NCBI GenBank assembly: GCA_034429695.1
Contig: DAOUGC010000093.1
Span: forward strand, 1-36,767
DNA from: DAOUGC01 sp034429695
GTDB lineage: Bacteria > Chloroflexota > Anaerolineae > Anaerolineales > Anaerolineaceae
Reading direction: 5' to 3'
Length of the DNA: 36,767 nt
Numbering within the stretch: position 1 is the stretch's first letter; every line of letters begins with the position of its first letter. The notes beneath the pieces are model-generated. The model had not been told where the DNA came from. It worked only from the letters and a program-made list of their open reading frames with translations, and made no database searches. The position numbers and the translations under genes were made by a program. Positions 1 through 6,445 of the stretch are shown here, one piece after another.

Positions 1-270
1 CGGGGTGGCGGTCACATCTGCCACAACCGCCTGGGTGGGCGTGGGGGGCACATCCGTGGGGGCAGGTGCTTCAGTGGCGGTGGGGTTGAGCGCAGCCTGC
101 AGGGTTACTTCCGCCACCACTGTACCAGCCACCTCGGTGCGGACCAGGTCCAGATCAACAGCCGGTTGCGTGGGGGCCACCGGTTGCTGGGTGGGGCCGG
201 TGCAGCCTGCTGCCATGATCAAAATGGCAAGCAAAGCAGAGTAGCGGATGATTTTTGAAAAAGCGGTCAT
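1..270 (-). CDS. Lipoprotein, N-terminal part (3' end outside window)
   Basis: Ninety residues are visible before the window edge cuts the gene. The N-terminus has basic residues, a hydrophobic stretch and a lipobox ending LIMAAGC, so Cys23 should be lipidated after type II signal peptidase cleavage and the protein anchored outside the membrane. A short helix-like stretch (VRTEVAGTVVAEV) follows, then a Thr/Pro/Ala-rich linker (TEAPAPTDVPPTPTQ). This order matches the N-terminal halves of the lipoproteins at 362-1108 and 1200-1955, so the missing part probably carries an NBR1-type Ig domain; that is inference. The start is ATG at 270, with GGAGG seven bases upstream. Complete length and function cannot be seen. 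Confidence 0.82.
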   Translation of the reverse strand, partial: MTAFSKIIRYSALLAILIMAAGCTGPTQQPVAPTQPAVDLDLVRTEVAGTVVAEVTLQAALNPTATEAPAPTDVPPTPTQAVVADVTATP

Positions 271-317
271 GAAACAGATCCTCCGTGAGCGTTTACACCA
301 AAACAACTGGATAACGC

Positions 318-346
318 ATTTTCAACCGGACTGGTTGAATTGTCAA
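318..346 (-). promoter_or_regulatory. Promoter with inverted repeat in the spacer, for the lipoprotein at 1-270
   Basis: On the minus strand TTGACA (341-346) and GAAAAT (318-323) are separated by 17 bases. A 7-bp inverted repeat, TTCAACC (321-327) and GGTTGAA (333-339), fills most of the spacer and touches the -10 hexamer. The predicted leader is about 40 bases and includes the GGAGG ribosome site. The same hexamers and a similar inverted repeat occur at 2025-2053. An operator role is inferred from position; the hairpin lacks a following T-run, so it is less likely to be a terminator. Confidence 0.5.
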
Positions 347-361
347 GGCTTGGGTTTTCCA

Positions 362-1108
362 TCATGGAGCTGGACAGGCTGCCGGGTTGGCGGCGCAGTA
401 CACCGCAGTGGCAGTCTGGGCAGCAGCATCCACCGTGGCGGTGGGTGTCATGCTGGGTGTGGCGGTGGGGCCGGCCACCTTGACGCGCAGGGTGAGCCCC
501 TGAAAGTTGATCCCATCGGCGTTGGTGATGGCCCAGATACCTTCATAAGTGCCGTTGGATGCGGGCGCAACCAGGTTGAGCACCAGATCCACCTGTTCAT
601 CCGGCTTGACTTCCTTTGGAATGGCAAGTGCTGATGGGCTGGTGAAATTGTTGCCAGACGGGTTGCCCGCGTAAAACCGGATCTGATAAGCTGTGGTCCA
701 CGTGGTGGGTCCCAGGTTTTTCACCGTCCAGATCATCTGGAAGGGCTGGCCTGGCAACAGGGTGCTGTCATCCACCGGGTTCTGTGAAATGTATTGCGCC
801 CGGTCCGCAGCCTGGGCGCCGGAGGTGGCAGTGGCTGCCGGTGCAGCGGCGGTCGGCAGCGCCAGGGTGGGCGCTTGCGTTAATGTAGCCTGGGCAGGGG
901 TGGGGCTTTTTAACTCCAGACGTTGCATGGTCGGTTCCGGAGAGGGCAGGTTCATTTTGGTCAACTGAACGGCAATGGTCTCAGCAGCCTGGGTGTAACG
1001 AACAGATGGGTCGGTTTTTTTTGGTTGGCAGGCAGTGATGAGCATGACGAACGCCAGCGCAATCAGACCAACGGCAACTGGCAAAGGTGCTCTTCGATTT
1101 ACGGACAT
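362..1108 (-). CDS. Lipoprotein with NBR1-type Ig-like domain
   Basis: This 248-residue exported lipoprotein has a signal peptide and lipobox LITAC (Cys27). A helix-like segment (about 37-52) and a Thr/Pro/Ala-rich stalk (about 56-100) follow. An Ig-like domain lies at about 105-212, with the WTVKN...TTW pattern (Trp127, Trp137) typical of the domain named after NBR1 (next to BRCA1). In bacteria this domain occurs on exported proteins and probably acts in binding; no catalytic residues are visible. The C-terminus is Thr-rich and ends with a Cys-x-x-Asn-Pro-x-x-Cys motif shared in form with the neighbour at 1200-1955. The start ATG has an AAGGAAAGG ribosome site. I see no convincing promoter directly upstream. 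The ligand is unknown. Confidence 0.85.
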   Translation of the reverse strand: MSVNRRAPLPVAVGLIALAFVMLITACQPKKTDPSVRYTQAAETIAVQLTKMNLPSPEPTMQRLELKSPTPAQATLTQAPTLALPTAAAPAATATSGAQAADRAQYISQNPVDDSTLLPGQPFQMIWTVKNLGPTTWTTAYQIRFYAGNPSGNNFTSPSALAIPKEVKPDEQVDLVLNLVAPASNGTYEGIWAITNADGINFQGLTLRVKVAGPTATPSMTPTATVDAAAQTATAVYCAANPAACPAP

Positions 1109-1146
1109 CGGTTTCCTTTCCTTGCAAGCGTAATTTTATGTAGGTC

Positions 1147-1174
1147 AAAAAAAAGCCGGGGATTGCTCCCCGGC
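1147..1174 (-). terminator. Intrinsic terminator after the lipoprotein gene at 1200-1955
   Basis: A perfect 8-bp stem, GCCGGGGA (1155-1162) with TCCCCGGC (1167-1174), has a TTGC loop. On the minus strand it is followed at once by eight T residues (1147-1154). It lies 26 bases past the stop codon at 1200, so it separates the two lipoprotein transcripts. Confidence 0.88.
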
Positions 1175-1199
1175 CTCTCAGGGATATCAATTGACGGGA

Positions 1200-1955
1200 C
1201 TAATCATCTATGCAATCATCATCCAGAGGGTTATCAAGGCAAAACTCTGCAGTGGCGGTCAGATCGGGGGTGTTGGTGGGACCCGGGCGGACCACTTTAA
1301 TCAACAAAGTTACGTCGCCAAAGTTCTGCCCCTGGTCGTTCTGCAGCTTCCACCAGGTTTCATAGTCACCAGGGTTGGATGGCGCAATGGCGTCAATCAC
1401 CAGATTGGTGGTATTGCCCGGTTTGACTTCCTCACGGAAACCGTAGCTGGACTTCTCATGGAACTTGGCGCCAGAGAAATACACCAGTTTGTACTTGGTA
1501 TTCCAGGTGGTTGTGCCGGAATTGCGAACGGTCCAGACCACATCAAATTTTGCGCCGGTCAACACAGTGGCGCCATCGGGCGGCTGATTGGCAACCCATT
1601 CGGCTTTATCGCCACTGGCGACAGCGGGCAACGTGGCAGTGGCCAGGGGTGAGAGCGGCGGCAGGGTGAACAGGGCGGTGGCCGATGGTTGGTTGGGATC
1701 GGCGGTGCCTTGACCGATGGGCTGCAGGGGAGGCACGGTGACGGTGAAGGTGACCGTGGGCTCAAGCGTGGCGGTGGCTGACGGGGTCAGCAGCGCCGAC
1801 TGGGTAAGCCCGGCCTGGATGGTCTGAACTGCGGAGTTGAAGATTGCCTGAGCATCAGGAGTGGGCTCGGCGGGCGCGGTATTCAGACAGCCAGAAAGCA
1901 GGAACGACATCAGTAATATACCGATAACCAGTTTTGTCGTGCGGGTTTGAAACAT
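1200..1955 (-). CDS. Lipoprotein with NBR1-type Ig-like domain, paralogue of 362-1108
   Basis: This 251-residue protein repeats the plan of its neighbour: signal peptide with lipobox LLSGC (Cys23), helix-like segment (about 35-53), long Thr/Pro-rich stalk (about 55-110), an Ig-like domain at about 118-222 with WTVRNSGTTTW (Trp141, Trp151), and a short Thr-rich tail ending in Cys239-Leu-Asp-Asn-Pro...Cys248. It should be anchored on the outer face of the membrane and project through the wall. The start is ATG with GGAGG eight bases upstream. It has its own promoter (2025-2053) and its own terminator (1147-1174), so it is probably monocistronic. Domain family confidence is good; the biological role is unknown. 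Confidence 0.86.
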   Translation of the reverse strand: MFQTRTTKLVIGILLMSFLLSGCLNTAPAEPTPDAQAIFNSAVQTIQAGLTQSALLTPSATATLEPTVTFTVTVPPLQPIGQGTADPNQPSATALFTLPPLSPLATATLPAVASGDKAEWVANQPPDGATVLTGAKFDVVWTVRNSGTTTWNTKYKLVYFSGAKFHEKSSYGFREEVKPGNTTNLVIDAIAPSNPGDYETWWKLQNDQGQNFGDVTLLIKVVRPGPTNTPDLTATAEFCLDNPLDDDCIDD

Positions 1956-2024
1956 GATCTTATGCCTCCGTAGGATGAGCCAGGGATTGCACCCTTTGTT
2001 TTTCTTGGGAATGGAGTAGAAGGA

Positions 2025-2053
2025 ATTTTCACCTGCTAGGTGATTATTGTCAA
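2025..2053 (-). promoter_or_regulatory. Promoter with palindromic spacer, for the lipoprotein at 1200-1955
   Basis: On the minus strand TTGACA (2048-2053) and GAAAAT (2025-2030) are 17 bases apart. A palindrome, TCACCT-n3-AGGTGA (2029-2043), occupies the spacer and overlaps the -10 hexamer. The -35 box overlaps the stop codon of the M23 gene at 2050-3147. The predicted leader is about 60 bases. Hexamers, spacing and the palindrome position match the element at 318-346, which supports a real promoter and perhaps a shared regulator. Confidence 0.55.
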
Positions 2054-3147
2054 GGGTTGTAAGGTTTCAGCACCTGTTCGAGATCGGCGCTGCCAGGCAG
2101 GCTGGTGTCAAAACCAAACTTGCCCTGAAACTTAAAATAACTGATCGCCCCGGGATGAATCTCGATTTCCAGCGAGACTGGTTCATCCTGATAGGTAAAG
2201 GATACCTCATACATGCCAGCCGGTAAATCGGACAGAACCAGATTCTCGCGGTAGATCTCATCAGAGACAACCGCATCCTTACCATAGGTGGTTACCGTCC
2301 AGACCCTGCCGGTATCCAGGGATTTTACCTCCACATCCTGGCGGGTGAGCATGCTGGTATTGGTGTTCATCAGGCGGCCCACCAGCACCCCCCAGCCCTG
2401 GGGCGGCGCCAGCCACAGTTCAGGATTGCGGGTGGAGTAAAAGCTGTTGTTCTCCATGCGTACTTCAAAATGCAGATGAGGGCCGGTGGTCAGGCCGGTG
2501 TCACCCACCGCTCCCAGTGGTGTGTGTACATCCACCCACTGACCTGGGATGACGTCAATGCGGTCCATGTGGGCATAAATGGTGTACAGGCGCTGTCCGT
2601 TATATCCGAAGTCATGCTGGATGGACACTGCCAGCCCATAAGGGTCATTGGGGTCGTTGTTGCCGTAGAACAACCCGTAACCCGTGGAGATGACCTTGCC
2701 CGCTGCTGCCGCCAGAACCGGCGTTCCTTTTTTATTGGGAATATCCACACCGGTATGGACGATATCTGCGCCAAAGAAGATGCCGCCGTAGCGGTAATCC
2801 TTCAGGGGCCAGTTAACCACATCAGCAGCGATGGGACGCGCAAAATAAAAATGGTCGTAGGGTCCCAGCGCCCACGGAATGGGATACAGCGCGGGCCGCC
2901 ACGATGAGACGGGTTCGGGACCTGGCGTTGGAAAGGTGAAGCGCAGTACTTCAGCACTGGCCGGGTCAGGTTGAGAAAATGGCGTGGCGGTGATCAGCGG
3001 TGCAGCGTTGGCAACCACCGGCGTCTCGAGCAACGGTGTGGGGCTGGACTCTGAGCTGGTAACAGTCTGAGGCGCAACGGGCTTGCAGGAAACAACCAGC
3101 ACGAGCAGTCCGATCAGGCAGGATGACAAACGTGACGCGCGTTTCAT
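2050..3147 (-). CDS. M23 family metallopeptidase lipoprotein
   Basis: This 365-residue exported protein has a lipobox VVSC (Cys21), a Ser/Pro/Thr-rich linker and an M23 (LytM-type) domain at about 125-230. The zinc and catalytic set is complete: His131 and Asp135 in HTGVD, His193 in YAHM, and His224/His226 in PHLHFEV. M23 enzymes with this set are zinc endopeptidases that cut peptidoglycan cross-bridges, so a role in wall remodelling is likely. The C-terminal part (about 250-365) looks like a beta-sandwich (ENLVLSDLPAGMYEVSF), similar in style to carboxypeptidase regulatory domains. Its ATG overlaps the stop codon of the TolB-like gene upstream (ATGA), so translation of the two is probably coupled. 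Confidence 0.9.
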   Translation of the reverse strand: MKRASRLSSCLIGLLVLVVSCKPVAPQTVTSSESSPTPLLETPVVANAAPLITATPFSQPDPASAEVLRFTFPTPGPEPVSSWRPALYPIPWALGPYDHFYFARPIAADVVNWPLKDYRYGGIFFGADIVHTGVDIPNKKGTPVLAAAAGKVISTGYGLFYGNNDPNDPYGLAVSIQHDFGYNGQRLYTIYAHMDRIDVIPGQWVDVHTPLGAVGDTGLTTGPHLHFEVRMENNSFYSTRNPELWLAPPQGWGVLVGRLMNTNTSMLTRQDVEVKSLDTGRVWTVTTYGKDAVVSDEIYRENLVLSDLPAGMYEVSFTYQDEPVSLEIEIHPGAISYFKFQGKFGFDTSLPGSADLEQVLKPYNP

Positions 3148-5096
3148 GGTTGCATTGTGGGGGTCGGGGTGATTGTTGCCGGCGCCAGGGTGGCGGAAGG
3201 AGGCAGAGCGGTGGTGGCGGATGGCAAAATCACCGGCGCAGCGGATGGCGTGACGGTGGGTGTGGGGGTGTACGTGCTGGTGGGGATGAAGGTGGCTGTC
3301 ACCAGTGCTTCGTAGGGATACACCTCAGCCATGGCGGCGTTCCAATCCAGGCCATCGGTGAGGATGTACTGGTTGAAGCGCAGGTCTTGATAATACGAAC
3401 GCCAGCCTGACAGAGACGGCAGGCGCTGCCAGCCGTAACGCGCCGCCACTTCGGTGAAATCCACCCAGTAGCCTTCGGGTATGGTGGCTGCAGAACCGCC
3501 TTCCTCATATGCGCCCGGTTCACCCTGATAACGAGTATACAGGTTCCACGGGCGGGCGGTGAGCGGTTTGCCGGTTGAGCCATCCTGCTGGCGGGCTTTG
3601 ATATACAGCCGCCAATAGATTTCGCCGGTGTGATCCTCGCGCACCATCACCATCCAACCGGCTTGCATCGGCAGTGGATTTACGGCAAAAGCGCGCCCGG
3701 TCAGCAGCCAGTTGAATTCCATGCCGGGGTAGGGCGGCTCGGTCAGCGGGAAATATGCATTTTCCAGACTGGAAAGAAAATCCCACCCCGACTCAATGCC
3801 GATCTGCTGGCGCAGGGCAACAAAGGCTTCATCAACGGAATCATTGAAGTAAGGATAAGGTGCGCTGAGGTCCATGACCGGTACAATCCCAAAGCGGCCA
3901 TTGGGCGGCATGGGGTCGGTTGATAGCGCCGCTGACCACAGCGCAGGCGCTGGTTGATTGGCATTGGCCGGGTATGGAAAGGTATTCATTAGTTCTGCGA
4001 AAGCGCCTGAACCCCAATGTGAACCAAACACAGCTCCGGGCAGGCGATTGAGCGGGTAAACCAGTTCACCATTGACCACCGAATATACCTGAAAACCGGT
4101 CTCGGCTGGCATGCGAATTTCCGCCAGAATGAAGCGTGAATCCGGGCTCCATACCGGATGGCTGCCCTGAGCCAGAACAAACGGTCGGGAGCTGGCAGCC
4201 AGGCGGGTGATGACGATGCGATTGATGCCTTCCTGCAGAGTGGTCCATGCCAGCGAAGCGCCGTCAGGGGACCATGCCGGGTTGGATTCCTGCGCGTCCC
4301 TGCTAAAGCTGATGTTTTGGTAACGGTCATCCACCTGATCCAACCGGGCCAGCCATACGTCTGAATTACCGCTGCGGTCGCTGATGAAGGCGATCTCGCG
4401 CCCACCCGGCGCCCATGAGGGAGCGGTATCAGCAGCCGGGTCATTGGTCAGGCGGATGGGATCGGTGTTGAGATCGGCCAGTGAACGGACAATAATTTCC
4501 ATGTTGCCGTCCATATAGGCTTCAAATGCCAGCCATTGTCCATCGGGTGACCAGGTGGGGTGGCCCTCATAACCGCCGGAATTGGTTAACTGGGTCAATG
4601 CCTGTGAACGCAAATCGAGCACATAGATATCCCAAAAACCGGAGCGATCAGAGGCAAACGCAAGACGCGTTCCATCAGGGCTGATGGCGGGGTCCTGATC
4701 GTCCCATGCGCCTTCAGTCAGGCGGGTGAAGGACAGGTACAGCGGGTGGTAGGCAAACAGATGGGCGTGATTGCCGTCGCGCATGGAGAAGATGATCATG
4801 CCTTCGCGCTGCAAACCTTCGGTATCTGTGGTGGGCGGCGCCAGCGAAGGCAGCGGAGTGCTGTGGTCCTCGCTTGATATGAATGCAGTGGTGGGGGTTT
4901 CACTGGGGATGGCAGATGGTTCAAGCGTGGATGCCTGCGCGGCGGGTTCAGGTGCGCCCAGCAACTCCAGCAGCGGAGAACGCCCGGTGCGGATCATCGG
5001 CACCACCATGAGCAGCAGCAGGGTCAGGTTGAGAACCAGCAGTGCAATCAGGACAACAATTAAGGTGCGGGCTGGACGTTTGGGGGTGTCTGCCAT
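3144..5096 (-). CDS. TolB-like beta-propeller protein, membrane-anchored
   Basis: The protein has 650 residues. Residues 10-35 form one hydrophobic anchor, followed by a low-complexity linker to about 95. From about 98 to 350 there are repeats of the PD40/TolB type, for example ISPDGTRLAFASDRSG, WSPDGQWLAFEA and WAPGGREIAFISDRSG, which fold as a beta-propeller. A second region, about 350-600, has many Trp and Tyr residues (GWQRLPSLSGWRSYYQDL) and no family I can name. The tail (about 605-650) is Thr/Pro-rich. The propeller probably serves as an extracytoplasmic binding scaffold; no enzyme residues are evident. It is the first gene of a pair with the overlapping M23 peptidase. The start ATG has no Shine-Dalgarno sequence but lies just after an extended -10 element. 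Confidence 0.85.
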   Translation of the reverse strand: MADTPKRPARTLIVVLIALLVLNLTLLLLMVVPMIRTGRSPLLELLGAPEPAAQASTLEPSAIPSETPTTAFISSEDHSTPLPSLAPPTTDTEGLQREGMIIFSMRDGNHAHLFAYHPLYLSFTRLTEGAWDDQDPAISPDGTRLAFASDRSGFWDIYVLDLRSQALTQLTNSGGYEGHPTWSPDGQWLAFEAYMDGNMEIIVRSLADLNTDPIRLTNDPAADTAPSWAPGGREIAFISDRSGNSDVWLARLDQVDDRYQNISFSRDAQESNPAWSPDGASLAWTTLQEGINRIVITRLAASSRPFVLAQGSHPVWSPDSRFILAEIRMPAETGFQVYSVVNGELVYPLNRLPGAVFGSHWGSGAFAELMNTFPYPANANQPAPALWSAALSTDPMPPNGRFGIVPVMDLSAPYPYFNDSVDEAFVALRQQIGIESGWDFLSSLENAYFPLTEPPYPGMEFNWLLTGRAFAVNPLPMQAGWMVMVREDHTGEIYWRLYIKARQQDGSTGKPLTARPWNLYTRYQGEPGAYEEGGSAATIPEGYWVDFTEVAARYGWQRLPSLSGWRSYYQDLRFNQYILTDGLDWNAAMAEVYPYEALVTATFIPTSTYTPTPTVTPSAAPVILPSATTALPPSATLAPATITPTPTMQP

Positions 5097-5103
5097 AAAA
5101 GTG

Positions 5104-5112
5104 ATTGTAGCA
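5104..5112 (-). promoter_or_regulatory. Extended -10 promoter, probably giving a leaderless transcript
   Basis: The minus strand reads TGCTACAAT, a match to the extended -10 form TGnTATAAT, followed by seven bases and then the ATG at 5096. No good -35 is seen and there is no ribosome site. Transcription would begin at or one base from the start codon. Confidence 0.5.
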
Positions 5113-5164
5113 CAAGAAACGGGCGGAGAAGATTTAGAGAAAAGTGGGTGGAGATTGGAGGAAA

Positions 5165-5204
5165 GTAGTCAGCGATCAGAGATGAATTTCTGAACGCTGA
5201 CTAC
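5165..5204. repeat. Long imperfect palindrome between two minus-strand genes
   Basis: GTAGTCAGCG (5165-5174) pairs perfectly with CGCTGACTAC (5195-5204). After an A-A mismatch, TCAGA (5176-5180) pairs with TCTGA (5189-5193), leaving an 8-base loop. The hairpin starts two bases past the stop codon at 5207. On the minus strand only TTTCC follows, so it could be a weak terminator or a dispersed palindromic repeat. Confidence 0.6.
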
Positions 5205-5206
5205 AA

Positions 5207-6067
5207 CTAATCAAAAATCGTCATCGGGTCGAGCACCTGGAATATGCCGCTGACGCGCCATGTACAATAACGGCCCATCTCTTCATTGTCTGCGCTATTG
5301 TCATAATGGGCCATGCTGCCAAACCGCGCGCTGGATGGTCCAACGCGCACTTCAAAATGTAAATGTTCGTTGTATGAATTTCCGGTGTTGCCCACCGCTC
5401 CGATGACTTGTCCACAACCCACCGGGTCACCCACCTTCAAGTCGGGCAGGTTTTGCAGGTGGGCGTACAAAATATACAGGGAGCGCCCTGTACCTTCGGG
5501 GTAAAAGGGTGAAGGTGTGGGGCAGAACAGGCGCGAGTCCATGATGTTTAGTGGGCCCGGCGTGGGCAGGGGGTGGGCTAGCTGCCAGTCCTGCGGGATT
5601 TGATCGAGTGGCGTTTCGATAATGACCCCAATGCCGTAAGGGAAGCGGTCTGCTTGAACCATGGCGACAGTACCAGGGATGGCTGCCTGCACGGGCAATC
5701 CCAACATCCCGATGCGGTCTTTATAACGGTAGAAGGAGAAATCCACGCCGTAATGCGGGTCGTCCATGCCGGGCGCTGGGGGGTTGAACGGATTGGAGGC
5801 AATTGCCTTTAAATCGCCGAAGTTGTACCCCTCCAACGGAGAACAGACCTGCAACGGGAGAATGGTGGCAGTCGGCTCGATGGTGGGGGTGGCCGTGGGC
5901 GGCACTGGCGAAGGCGTATGGGTTGGTTCGACTGTGAGGGTGGGCGCTGCCTCCGTCATGGTCACTGGGGGCGCAGCCGCTTGGGCCGGTGGGGTGGAAC
6001 ATGCCGCCAGCAGGGTGAAGCTTATGACAATGCCGATGGTCAGCACGGCAGGCTTTGATGGTTTCAT
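5207..6067 (-). CDS. M23 family metallopeptidase lipoprotein
   Basis: The protein has 286 residues from the ATG at 6067, chosen because it places the signal peptide at the N-terminus; longer readings add unrelated residues encoded over the upstream gene. Lipobox LLAAC gives Cys23, followed by a Pro/Thr-rich linker to about 70. The M23 residues are all present: His105 and Asp109 (HYGVD), His203 (YAHL), His235 and His237 (EHLHFEV). The distance from HYGVD to YAHL (about 95 residues) is larger than in the M23 protein at 2050-3147 (about 58), reflecting an insertion around 150-195. It is the last gene of a three-gene run, 10 bases after the 117-residue protein. Likely a wall endopeptidase or a regulator of one. 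Confidence 0.88.
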   Translation of the reverse strand: MKPSKPAVLTIGIVISFTLLAACSTPPAQAAAPPVTMTEAAPTLTVEPTHTPSPVPPTATPTIEPTATILPLQVCSPLEGYNFGDLKAIASNPFNPPAPGMDDPHYGVDFSFYRYKDRIGMLGLPVQAAIPGTVAMVQADRFPYGIGVIIETPLDQIPQDWQLAHPLPTPGPLNIMDSRLFCPTPSPFYPEGTGRSLYILYAHLQNLPDLKVGDPVGCGQVIGAVGNTGNSYNEHLHFEVRVGPSSARFGSMAHYDNSADNEEMGRYCTWRVSGIFQVLDPMTIFD

Positions 6068-6077
6068 CAATATGTCT

Positions 6078-6431
6078 CTACTGACCATCAGCCGGGGCAG
6101 GCAATGAAAATTCCACCTGTTGCTGATGCACATCCCCCAGATCGGGGTATTGCAACACCACACTCAACGCAAACTGGTGGATCTCCTCATGACCGCGGAT
6201 GTGCATGGTGAACACCATGCGGTGTTGAATGGTCTCAATTATGTGCGCGCTGGCGATGCTTTCTCCGTCTGGCAGCAGAATATCCGCGCGCAAATTGGGT
6301 GGTTTCTGAAAAGGAGTGAGCGATATGGCAACCTTTACCCGCCGGCCGTCGGGCCAGGGTTCCACTTTAATCCCACTGATGCGTACTTCCCCGGGCGGCA
6401 GGGCGCCTTCAGGCATGTAGAATGGTTCCAT
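6078..6431 (-). CDS. Small conserved-looking protein of unknown function
   Basis: This 117-residue protein is soluble, with no signal peptide and no membrane segment. Its pattern (VKVAISLTPFQKPPNLRADILLPDG, shortened here to its first part VKVAISLTPF) suggests a single all-beta domain, perhaps a beta-sandwich: alternating hydrophobic strands with turns such as PDGES. I do not recognise a family. The start ATG has a strong GGGAGG site five to six bases upstream. It sits 14 bases after the DUF1015 gene and 10 bases before the M23 lipoprotein gene, so the three are probably cotranscribed. The coding call rests on the ribosome site, tight spacing and protein-like composition. Confidence 0.75.
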   Translation of the reverse strand: MEPFYMPEGALPPGEVRISGIKVEPWPDGRRVKVAISLTPFQKPPNLRADILLPDGESIASAHIIETIQHRMVFTMHIRGHEEIHQFALSVVLQYPDLGDVHQQQVEFSLPAPADGQ

Positions 6432-6445
6432 TGAAGCCTCCCGAT

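Noticed and set aside
5..1300. Long open frames on the plus strand over the lipoprotein genes
   Set aside because: They are opposite-strand frames of Thr/Pro-rich genes, rich in Gly, Cys and Val, with no ribosome sites. The minus-strand readings have lipoboxes and a known domain.
3144..3300. TP-rich tail of the propeller protein as a DNA tandem repeat
   Set aside because: The repetition is at protein level (TPTPT-like) with variable codons; no fixed DNA unit is evident.
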